Shown one piece after another: positions 8,444-14,857 of a DNA stretch of 36,817 nt. The stretch is from positions 1 to 36,817 of the forward strand of contig JABHHN010000041.1 in assembly GCA_018671515.1 (NCBI GenBank), read 5' to 3'. The position numbers and the translations under genes are program-made. Under the pieces are notes generated by a model. The model ran no database searches. It was not told where the DNA came from and was given only the letters and a program-made list of their open reading frames with translations. The first letter of the stretch is position 1. The number at the start of each line of letters is the position of its first letter. Origin of the DNA: an archaeon. GTDB taxonomy: Archaea; Nanobdellota; Nanobdellia; Woesearchaeales; GW2011-AR15.

Positions 8444-8454
8444 TATTAATTAGT
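8444..8454. promoter_or_regulatory. Shared 11-nt motif core, copy 3
   Basis: TATTAATTAGT is the core of the 16-nt motif found at 486-501 and 5606-5621. It lies about 28 nt upstream of the TATA box (TTTATATATAAG, 8471-8482) of the broken paralogue at 8501, the same arrangement as at the intact paralogue. The TATA box places the transcription start at or near ATG 8501. Confidence 0.4.
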
Positions 8455-8500
8455 AGTAAACACAAGAATTTTTATATATAAGATATTATTTTTTCTTAAA

Positions 8501-9295
8501 ATGTCAAAACAATTTGAAGTAAGTGAACTTGAAGCAGCAGCAAATTACTTATATGAATTTATAAAAAAAGACTTTGTTGATGATGATCATCCTTGGAATT
8601 TATCCAATATTTCTGATATTGAAGGAGAGAGTAAAGAATTTACAAGATTTTATGAATTGGTAAGAAGAGCTAGTCTATTATTTGGTGATGATGGAAAGCA
8701 AACATATTTAGAATCTATGATAGATACACTTGATGCTGCTAAAACTAAAGTGCCTGAATTATATAAAGAACATGCTCATCTTTTAGCATCTGCTGTAAAT
8801 ATGTATTTTTTAAGAGATACAAGATTGGAAGATTAAGTTAGATTTGATGAAGTAGCTAAAGAAGTTCTAAAATTAAGATATCCAGGACAAAATGATAGTA
8901 GGATGTATGGTGCAAATGTTCTTGGCGAGAATTTTAATAAACAAACTGAATATGCAGGATTTAAATTCAAATTGGATGGAGAGAATCTTTTTGTTCGAAT
9001 ACAATTTGAAAATGGTATTTATATTGAACAACAATATATCATTGGAGCAAAAGGAACACAATTAAAAAGAGATAATCTTGCAGGTCCATATATGAGAGCT
9101 GAAAATTGTGAAGTACAATTAGATCATAATAGTTGTAATCTAGAAAAAAATATGTCTAATCCATTCTTTTTTAATGATTATCAAGGAACTAAGGTTATGG
9201 ATGGTAAAAGTATTGTGCATAAAATACATAAGGGGATTGTTGCAGAACTTGATATAAGGGGACAAGTACAATATACAACTATTTCTCTTCAATAA
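8501..9295 (+). pseudogene. Paralogue of the 4752-5561 gene interrupted by an in-frame TAA
   Basis: Positions 8501-8836 encode 111 residues ending at TAA (8834-8836). The same frame then stays open without a further stop to 9295. The two parts together would be about 264 codons, matching the 269-residue intact paralogue. N-terminal similarity (FEVSELEAAANYLYEFI and LLASAVNMYFLRD) is clear. Promoter and upstream motif are preserved. The stop falls just after the conserved YFLRD segment, between the N- and C-terminal halves, so it could also yield a stand-alone N-terminal protein and, from ATG 8903, a 130-residue C-terminal one. The options are a recent nonsense mutation, a sequencing error, readthrough, or a split gene. 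TAA argues against selenocysteine or pyrrolysine. Confidence 0.7.
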
Positions 9296-9326
9296 TTTAT
9301 TATTCTATGTTTAGACATGTACATGG

Positions 9327-9427
9327 AATGATGTTTCATAATTATTAGGAAAAAAGATTTCATCTTTTTTCTCTTACATTTGCAAGCTCCAAAAAGAGCT
9401 TGCTACAAAGAAGAGCATAGCTCTGAT
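9327..9427. repeat. Multi-hairpin intergenic element, copy A
   Basis: About 100 bp containing perfect hairpins AAAAAAGAT-TTC-ATCTTTTTT, GCAAGCTC-CAAAAA-GAGCTTGC and AGAGC-ATA-GCTCT, plus a weaker AATGATG hairpin at the far end. Its reverse complement aligns along almost its whole length with 13529-13632. The central stem differs by a compensated change (C-G here, T-A there). It lies between the broken paralogue and the convergent transporter gene. Confidence 0.75.
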
Positions 9428-9469
9428 TAATTATTCAATATATTATTAAAATAAAATAAAGTAAAATCC

Positions 9470-10375
9470 TTAACTTAAACTCTTCACACTAACATTCTTC
9501 ACTTCATATTCCTTAACAGAATACAAGAACACTACAATTCCTCCTACAAGCATTACCATTCCAACAACTTGTTGCAGGTTCAAAACAGCACCTGCATATA
9601 TCACATTTAATAATGTTGTAATTGGACTGCCCAAAAGTAATATTGAAGTTGCAAGTGTAGCAGGGACGTGTTTTAGTCCCTCATACCAGAATAATAAGTA
9701 TAGTACTAAAAATGCAGTTGGAACGATTGACCAAACAATTTGAGGTGCATTTAGTACAAACAAGTCTTTGATATTTCCAGTAGCAACCAAGAATATCAAT
9801 ATGAAAATACTTCCAAAAAACATTCTACTAAAAGCAACAACTTTTGAAGGAATATCAATAAGTACATGTTTTGATAATGTATTTTCAGTTGCCCAAAATA
9901 TTGTTGCAATAAATATCATTAAATCTCCTGCATTAAATGGTTGCCATGATAATTTTAAGAAAAGGAAATTACCAACAACTACTGTTATTGTAGCAATGAA
10001 GAATTTTACATTGAATCTTTCTTTTAAAAAAAAGTATGCAAGAATTGCGACATAGAGAAACATTGTTTTATGTATGAATCCTGCTTTTGCACTTGTTGTA
10101 ATTGATAGTCCTTTGAAGAATAATAAGAATGGAACACTTCCACCAATAAATCCAATAGCAATAAGTTTTTTCCAGTCTTGTTTTTTTATTTTTTTAAACA
10201 TGTCTAATTCTTTTAGAAAAAACATTATTCCAAAAAGTATTAGAAAAACTAGACCATTTTTTAGAAATGTAAATACATACGGATTTGTGAATTTCACTCC
10301 AAATTTATTTATGAATATTGAAAAACCTGAAACTATTGCTGTTAAAAATATTAATGAAACCCCTTTTTTCATCAT
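9470..10375 (-). CDS. EamA/DMT-family transporter
   Basis: A 301-residue integral membrane protein with about ten hydrophobic segments in two homologous halves, typical of drug/metabolite (EamA) exporters. Family features are the N-terminal LTAIVSGFSIFINKFGVK, the GLSITTSAKAGFIHKTMFLYVAILAYFFLKERF block ending the first half (ending in the usual [FL]xER-type motif), and GLKHVPATLATSILLLGSPITTLLNVIYAGAVLNLQQVVGMVMLVGGI in the second. Two consecutive ATGs mark the start. The substrate cannot be predicted. The gene is monocistronic, convergent with the broken paralogue, with the hairpin element between. Confidence 0.88.
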   Translation of the reverse strand: MMKKGVSLIFLTAIVSGFSIFINKFGVKFTNPYVFTFLKNGLVFLILFGIMFFLKELDMFKKIKKQDWKKLIAIGFIGGSVPFLLFFKGLSITTSAKAGFIHKTMFLYVAILAYFFLKERFNVKFFIATITVVVGNFLFLKLSWQPFNAGDLMIFIATIFWATENTLSKHVLIDIPSKVVAFSRMFFGSIFILIFLVATGNIKDLFVLNAPQIVWSIVPTAFLVLYLLFWYEGLKHVPATLATSILLLGSPITTLLNVIYAGAVLNLQQVVGMVMLVGGIVVFLYSVKEYEVKNVSVKSLS

Positions 10376-10468
10376 GATTATCTACCCCATTAATTTATAC
10401 TCATTACAAGAGTTTTTTGAACTCTTTTCATTCCTAATAGCCAACAAAAAATGAAATTTTTTTAAATT

Positions 10469-10855
10469 TTATTTTTTGATTAGCATATTTATTATGATTG
10501 TAACATCTTTAATGATATTTTCATATCTTTTTATGGGTATGCATATTATGCTTACCTTTTTAATATTTTCTAATTCTTTATTTAATTTCAAAAAAAATGA
10601 AAAATCCATATCATGTGCAGTAGATGATTTGACGTTTTCAAAATCATCTATGCTTTCTATCAATTCTACTTTGTCAATTCCATCTGCAACATCAAAGAAT
10701 ATTTGTTCATCTTTTGTTGTGATCATTTTTTCGAACGTGTCCATTGCAATGAATTCAATTCTTCCTTCATATTTATTTTTTAATTCATCAACTAACTCAA
10801 TTGCAAGTGAATCAGATTCAATGAATTCATTTCCAAGATAGTATATTTGTATCAT
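10469..10855 (-). CDS. Hydrogenase maturation protease-like protein
   Basis: Probable nickel-dependent endopeptidase of the HycI/HybD family, which trims the C-terminus of the hydrogenase large subunit after nickel insertion. The fold pattern starts with IQIYYLGNE (beta strand plus Gly-Asn), followed by acidic residues at 13-15, Asp55 in FFDVADGI, and His81 in SSTAHDMDF. These occupy the places of the nickel ligands Glu16, Asp62 and His93 of E. coli HybD. At 128 residues it is short but plausible. Its ATG overlaps the HEPN stop (ATGA), so it is the third gene of the antitoxin-toxin operon. The likely substrate is HydA, encoded 1.3 kb upstream. Confidence 0.7.
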   Translation of the reverse strand: MIQIYYLGNEFIESDSLAIELVDELKNKYEGRIEFIAMDTFEKMITTKDEQIFFDVADGIDKVELIESIDDFENVKSSTAHDMDFSFFLKLNKELENIKKVSIICIPIKRYENIIKDVTIIINMLIKK

Positions 10856-11394
10856 TTTTGAATTGAATCTATAATTTTATTTATTTCATTAAAAAATATC
10901 TTTGCTCTATTAAATGAAGTATTAGCTTTTGAAGATTTTATTTCTTCAGTTGATTCATATTGAAATTTTGATCGTTTTAGTCTTTCATAATCAAATGATT
11001 CAATTATTTCGTCAGATTGATTTTTTATGAGATTCATTGCATTATCTTTTGTTTCCTCAAAATTTTCAAGCAAAGATTTATGTAATTTATTTCTCACATA
11101 AACAATTAGGGCTTCCAATGTTATTTTATGGGCTATTTTATTTCCTATTTTGTAACCCAGATTATAGAGTAAAGCATTAGCAATATAAAACATTGAATAA
11201 TAGCTTGTAACAACAACCCAAAGATTTGAAATATTATTTTGAAGTAAAATATCTGAAACTTTTATAGATTCTTTAGAATTGTTATAATATGTATCGTATA
11301 CAACTTTTTCAAATTTCTCTTTTTTTATTAATTCATCAGCTAAATAGGAATTAATATTTTTTTGAGCTTCATCTATCCTAAATTTATCTATCAT
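10852..11394 (-). CDS. HEPN-domain protein, partner of the MNT protein
   Basis: A 180-residue all-helical protein that looks like a HEPN domain (WVVVTSYYSMFYIANALLYNLGYKIG near 58-83, then YERLKRSKFQYES near 135 and a final helix NRAKIFFNEINKI). HEPN proteins paired with minimal nucleotidyltransferases act as toxins or RNases. The usual R-X4-6-H catalytic motif is not obvious here; the nearest is RNKLH (R-X3-H). It may therefore be a non-catalytic HEPN or use a variant. It overlaps the MNT gene by 11 nt and the protease gene by 4 nt. Confidence 0.68.
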   Translation of the reverse strand: MIDKFRIDEAQKNINSYLADELIKKEKFEKVVYDTYYNNSKESIKVSDILLQNNISNLWVVVTSYYSMFYIANALLYNLGYKIGNKIAHKITLEALIVYVRNKLHKSLLENFEETKDNAMNLIKNQSDEIIESFDYERLKRSKFQYESTEEIKSSKANTSFNRAKIFFNEINKIIDSIQK

Positions 11395-11968
11395 TGTTTA
11401 ACACATCTAATATTTTATAGAAGTTTTCTATCCCGTAAAAAATAATATTATTTTTTACAATTTCTTTTCCTACATTAAAATCAATAGTCTTTAGCATTGA
11501 TATAAATTCCTTAGTTGTAAAATCAACTAGATGGATATCATATGGAAATATACGTAAATCCGATTTGATTTGTTTATTTAAACTTTCATCATTACATATT
11601 AGACATAAATCAATATCTGAATGTTTTGTGGCTTTCATTTTAGCATGTGATCCAAATAAAAGTAAAATAAAAAAAGGATTGGAATACTTTGAAATAGTCT
11701 TATAAATCATTTTAAGATTTTTGTTTTTTATTATATCGTTTAGTTTTTCTAATTCAACATTTAAGACTGTATCGTTGTAGGAAAACTTAAACTTAATTTC
11801 ATTTCTATTGCCTAGTTTTTTATAATAAATTACACCTTCATCTTTTAGTTTTAATACATTTGTATAGGCTAGTTTATAATCGATCTTGGTTTTTTTAGAA
11901 AGCTCATTAATACTAAATGAGGTGTCATTATTTTCAATTAATTTTTTTAATATTTTTTCTTTTATCAT
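11384..11968 (-). CDS. Winged-helix plus minimal nucleotidyltransferase (MNT) protein
   Basis: A 194-residue fusion. Residues 1-65 form a winged helix-turn-helix (FSINELSKKTKIDYKLAYTNVLKLKDEGVIYYKK), and about 95-150 a nucleotidyltransferase core with GSHAK (Gly106-Ser107) and SDIDL (Asp118, Asp120) and a third Asp at 144 or 149. In MNT-HEPN pairs the MNT protein is usually the antitoxin and modifies the HEPN protein. The attached DNA-binding domain suggests it represses its own operon. The four-half-site array immediately upstream (11972-12015) is the obvious operator. It is the first gene of the operon MNT-HEPN-protease. Confidence 0.8.
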   Translation of the reverse strand: MIKEKILKKLIENNDTSFSINELSKKTKIDYKLAYTNVLKLKDEGVIYYKKLGNRNEIKFKFSYNDTVLNVELEKLNDIIKNKNLKMIYKTISKYSNPFFILLLFGSHAKMKATKHSDIDLCLICNDESLNKQIKSDLRIFPYDIHLVDFTTKEFISMLKTIDFNVGKEIVKNNIIFYGIENFYKILDVLNNDR

Positions 11969-11971
11969 TTT

Positions 11972-12015
11972 ATTATGTTAGTAATGACATAATATTATGT
12001 CAATTATAACATAAT
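11972..12015. promoter_or_regulatory. Four-half-site palindromic operator of the MNT-HEPN operon
   Basis: A central perfect 18-bp palindrome TGACATAATATTATGTCA (11985-12002) is flanked symmetrically by ATTATGTTA (11972-11980) and TAACATAAT (12007-12015), each 4 nt away. All four half-sites share ATTATGT or its complement; only the spacers break the 44-bp symmetry. It lies 4-47 nt upstream of the MNT start at 11968, overlapping where the promoter must be. This fits cooperative binding of two dimers of the operon's own winged-helix protein. Confidence 0.75.
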
Positions 12016-12042
12016 TATAAATGTTTCTATTTTATATGTTAA

Positions 12043-12174
12043 TCATTGTATTTCTGTCGAGAGTTCCCATCTATCTATTATTTTTCCAAATGGTTGATTA
12101 ATCTTGTTTTGTAAATTTAAGGAAACAAATAATCCTATAAAATAAGCAATAATAGAATAAATAATAAAACTCAT
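12043..12174 (-). CDS. Small membrane protein overlapping the hydA stop codon
   Basis: A 43-residue ORF starts at ATG 12174, whose last bases form the hydA stop (ATGA overlap), and ends with TGA at 12043-12045. Residues 2-19 are hydrophobic (FIIYSIIAYFIGLFVSL), followed by a polar tail containing INQPFGKIIDRWELS. This is the form of a single-pass membrane peptide with its tail in the cytoplasm. The ATGA overlap is the same coupling seen between hydB and hydG, which argues that it is translated. A role as a membrane anchor or assembly factor for the otherwise soluble hydrogenase is my inference. I know of no family. Confidence 0.55.
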   Translation of the reverse strand: MSFIIYSIIAYFIGLFVSLNLQNKINQPFGKIIDRWELSTEIQ

Positions 12175-13454
12175 GTCCTATCCCATTTGACTTTGAGAAA
12201 ATGGGTGCTACATGAAAAGCAGGGATCATAACTTCGTATCAATTTTTCAATTTCAATATTGATTTTTTCTTCATTCTTTAAGTGAAGTACTGTAGGTATG
12301 AAATTTCTAACACTGTCTTCCATATTTTTTAGATTATATGCTGTTGGTGTTATTATGTTTGCATGTGTAATTATACCTTTGTCATTTAATGTATAATCAT
12401 GTACTAAAATACCTCTAGGTACTTCAATTGCAGCAACACCACGACATGCTTTTAGTTTTGGAACAATAGGTTTTTCAAATTTTGGAACAAGTTCTCTGCA
12501 TATTTTTATTGAATGATCAAATGCATGAATCATTTCAGCTGCTTGACAGAAATTATTAATAAATGGATTATTATTTGGAAATTTAATTCCTGATTCTTTG
12601 ATGACCTTTTTTGTGTCATCACTAAGCAAATCAAAACTATTATTGAAACGGCTAATTGCACCAACCATGAATGATTTATCATCTCTCGAAACAAAATTAG
12701 CAGTTGAATATTCATTTTGGTATTCATTCATAAATTTTAGATAATCATAATTTGGAAATCTGATTTTTTGGCTCATGATTGCACCATCAATCATACCATA
12801 TTCTTTTTCATCATATATTGAAAAATATTCACAATCATTATGGAAATCTTGTTGCTTTAGTGAACCAAATAATTTGGCAGTTTCTATTGCATCTGGTTTT
12901 AATTTTTCTAATTCTTCTGCTAGTTCATTTAATTGTTCCTTTGTAGGGATTTTTAAAAATCCACCAACTGTTGCAGAAACAGGATGCATATCACGTCCAC
13001 CAATAACACTTACCATCAGATTTCCTAATTTCATTAGTTTTAATGCCCTTTTTATTTCGGTCTTATATTTTTTGACCATTGCAAGAGCTGATTCATATCC
13101 TAAATAATCTGGAAGTGCTAAAAAATACAGATGTGCAGCATGGCTCCTTATTCTTTCAGCCAGAGTTAGAAGTTTTTTTAATTCCATACTTTGATGACTA
13201 ACTTGTATTCCAAGTGCATGTTCCATTGCTGTGGTTGCAGCAACAGTGTGTGCACAACTACAAATACCACAAATCCTTGATGAAATTTCATGTGCTTCAA
13301 AATAATGTTTATCTTTTAGAAGACCTTCAAAATAACGTGACCCTTCAATTGATGAGAGTTTGCATTCAGTTAGTTTATTATTTTTAATTTTCACATGTAA
13401 ACTTGCATGTCCTTCTATTTTAGTTATGTGATTTAGATTTATTGTGTGTGTCAT
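12171..13454 (-). CDS. hydA: [NiFe]-hydrogenase large subunit (sulfhydrogenase alpha type)
   Basis: Catalytic subunit carrying the NiFe site. The N-terminal ligand motif is RICGICSCAHT (Cys62, Cys65) and the C-terminal one is DPCFSCSTH (Cys412, Cys415). The nine residues after His418 should be removed by a maturation protease. At 427 residues it matches the cytoplasmic group 3b bidirectional NAD(P)-linked hydrogenases (Pyrococcus sulfhydrogenase alpha). An AAGGA site precedes the ATG. The gene is separated from hydD by about 210 nt containing a hairpin element, whereas the gene order B-G-D-A is the Pyrococcus order. A 43-codon ORF overlaps its stop. Confidence 0.93.
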   Translation of the reverse strand: MTHTINLNHITKIEGHASLHVKIKNNKLTECKLSSIEGSRYFEGLLKDKHYFEAHEISSRICGICSCAHTVAATTAMEHALGIQVSHQSMELKKLLTLAERIRSHAAHLYFLALPDYLGYESALAMVKKYKTEIKRALKLMKLGNLMVSVIGGRDMHPVSATVGGFLKIPTKEQLNELAEELEKLKPDAIETAKLFGSLKQQDFHNDCEYFSIYDEKEYGMIDGAIMSQKIRFPNYDYLKFMNEYQNEYSTANFVSRDDKSFMVGAISRFNNSFDLLSDDTKKVIKESGIKFPNNNPFINNFCQAAEMIHAFDHSIKICRELVPKFEKPIVPKLKACRGVAAIEVPRGILVHDYTLNDKGIITHANIITPTAYNLKNMEDSVRNFIPTVLHLKNEEKINIEIEKLIRSYDPCFSCSTHFLKVKWDRT

Positions 13455-13528
13455 TTTTGTTTTATCCTTATTTATTATATTTTAATTTTGAATTTTATTA
13501 TTATTATTTGAAATTGTTGAATATTTAT

Positions 13529-13632
13529 GTCAGAGCTACGCTCTTTTTTATAGCAAGTTCTTTTTGAACTTGCATATGGAAAAGAAAAAAGATGAAATCT
13601 TTTTTCTTAGTAATGATGAAAAAACATCATTA
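13529..13632. repeat. Multi-hairpin intergenic element, copy B
   Basis: This holds AGAGC-TAC-GCTCT, GCAAGTTC-TTTTT-GAACTTGC, AAAAAAGAT-GAA-ATCTTTTTT and AATGATG-AAAAAA-CATCATT, all perfect stems. It is the inverted counterpart of 9327-9427, and read along the local transcripts both copies have the same sense. It lies between hydD and hydA, so it would be part of the hydrogenase mRNA and could affect processing, stability or the relative yield of HydA. Confidence 0.75.
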
Positions 13633-13667
13633 TTTTTTTATTAATACTATTTTTTAAATCATTAATA

Positions 13668-14426
13668 CTATTTCAAAATTTTAAATGCGTCTTCTTCCAT
13701 TTTTAATCCTGCAAATATTTTCATTCTTGTTTTAATGAATTCATCATCATGTCCTTGTTCTCTAAGAATTTCAATCCATGCATCATAATTTGCATCTCCA
13801 GATGGACCACGGCATCCCCAACATTCAAAACCACCATTTATACATATTGAATGGCATCCACCAGCGGTGATTGGTCCCATGCAAGGTTTTCCAACTATAA
13901 GCAGGCAATCATTATTATTTCTTCGACATTCAACACATACAGGATTATTATATGTTTTTGGCGTCTTTCCTTTTAATACATCTTTTATAAAAGTTAGAAT
14001 TTCGTGTTTATCAGGTGGACATCCAGGTATTGTAAAATCTACTTTTACATGATTTTCAATTGGAGAAGGATCTTCATCTTTTATTATATCATCTTTTTTG
14101 TAAAGAAGGTGTTCATAGTTTTCTTTTAATGTCCATTTTCTATATGCTGGAATACAACCAGTATGTGCACATGCACCAAGTGCAACAAGAATTTTTGTTT
14201 TACTTCTTACTTTTTTTAAAACTTCTAAATCATTAGCTGATGCAACTAATCCTTCCATAAATACTAAATCAAATTCTTCATCATAATTTTTTTCTTTGAT
14301 AAATGGAAATGCTCTCAAATCAATTAGACTAATTAGATCAAGTATTTCATCTTCATTAAATATAATACTAAGTTGACATCCTGCACATCCTGTCAATCCA
14401 TAAATTCCTACTTTGGGTTTATTCAT
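13668..14426 (-). CDS. hydD: [NiFe]-hydrogenase small subunit (sulfhydrogenase delta type)
   Basis: Electron-transfer subunit that partners HydA and holds Fe-S clusters. The proximal cluster ligands are GCAGCQL, the GACAHTGC region and PGCPP; further cysteines follow in CVECRRNNNDC, PCMGPITAGGCHSIC and ECWGCRGP. I chose ATG 14426, giving a 252-residue protein starting MNKPKVGIYGLTGCAGCQ; a longer reading from upstream has no family support. The start overlaps the preceding deoxyribosyltransferase-like gene by 8 nt. No twin-arginine signal is present, so the enzyme is cytoplasmic. Confidence 0.92.
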   Translation of the reverse strand: MNKPKVGIYGLTGCAGCQLSIIFNEDEILDLISLIDLRAFPFIKEKNYDEEFDLVFMEGLVASANDLEVLKKVRSKTKILVALGACAHTGCIPAYRKWTLKENYEHLLYKKDDIIKDEDPSPIENHVKVDFTIPGCPPDKHEILTFIKDVLKGKTPKTYNNPVCVECRRNNNDCLLIVGKPCMGPITAGGCHSICINGGFECWGCRGPSGDANYDAWIEILREQGHDDEFIKTRMKIFAGLKMEEDAFKILK

Positions 14427-14745
14427 TTTTTTTAATCCACTCTGAATAGTATATAATTTTCTTACCTTTTGATTTTGCATATTCAATTTCATTATTTGTA
14501 CTTTGACTTATATATTTATTGATATCAATTACAAATATGCTATCTGATAAATCTATTTTTTTAAAATGTAAATCATCAAGATTTTCTTTTTGACCTGCTG
14601 TAATATCATCATTATCTGCGTGAGTAAAAAATGCAACTGATAACACAATTTTTCCCTGTAATGAAAATAGTTTATTTATTTCATTGAATTTATCTTTAAA
14701 CTTTGTACTTCCACACAATGTAATTATTTCCGGTTTGTCATTCAT
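14419..14745 (-). CDS. Nucleoside 2-deoxyribosyltransferase-like protein
   Basis: A 108-residue Rossmann-like protein with the features EIITLCGSTKFKD near the N-terminus, TAGQKENLDDLHFKKIDLSDSIFVIDIN in the middle and STNNEIEYAKSKGKKIIYY near the end. These fit the short nucleoside 2-deoxyribosyltransferase-like family common in bacteria and phages. I chose ATG 14745; the longer frame needs a TTG start. It is inserted between hydG and hydD, an order not seen in the Pyrococcus operon, and a truncated copy of its first codons lies just upstream at 14812-14856. Its link to hydrogenase is probably only positional. Confidence 0.7.
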   Translation of the reverse strand: MNDKPEIITLCGSTKFKDKFNEINKLFSLQGKIVLSVAFFTHADNDDITAGQKENLDDLHFKKIDLSDSIFVIDINKYISQSTNNEIEYAKSKGKKIIYYSEWIKKNE

Positions 14746-14757
14746 TTTTGTTTTGTT

Positions 14758-14782
14758 GGTGGGTTTCAACCCGCCTTTTTTT
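14758..14782 (+). terminator. Hairpin followed by T7, plus-strand orientation
   Basis: GGTGGGTT-TC-AACCCGCC (14758-14775, one G-T pair) is followed by seven T residues. It is the most GC-rich hairpin nearby and looks like an intrinsic terminator read on the plus strand, yet all genes here are on the minus strand. It may stop antisense transcription, or simply be an inserted sequence that arrived with the duplication around it. Confidence 0.4.
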
Positions 14783-14811
14783 CCGAGGTTTTTGCTTTGT
14801 GTGGAAAAAGC

Positions 14812-14856
14812 TCATTTTGTACTTCCACACAATGTAATTATTTCAGTGTCTCCCAT
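14812..14856 (-). pseudogene. Truncated 5' copy of the deoxyribosyltransferase-like gene
   Basis: Starting at ATG 14856, one base after the hydG stop, fourteen codons run to TGA at 14812-14814 and contain EIITLCGSTK, exactly as in the intact gene at 14745. The two copies share a 29-bp identical stretch (14816-14844 and 14702-14730). Within the spacer, TTGTGTGGAA (14797-14806) is a perfect inverted repeat of TTCCACACAA (14823-14832) in this copy. It looks like the original gene start left behind by a local duplication or insertion. Confidence 0.7.
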
Positions 14857-14857
14857 C

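Noticed and set aside
8834-8836. In-frame TAA as a recoded codon (selenocysteine or pyrrolysine)
   Set aside because: Those use TGA and TAG. No recoding signal was recognised, and the interruption is better explained by mutation, error or splitting.
9768-10454. Plus-strand open frames antisense to the EamA transporter
   Set aside because: They mirror the transporter's hydrophobic codons, have no family features, and the minus-strand gene is clear.
14797-14832. 10-bp inverted repeat as insertion-sequence ends
   Set aside because: The arms enclose only 16 nt and no transposase is near; one arm is simply part of the duplicated gene start.
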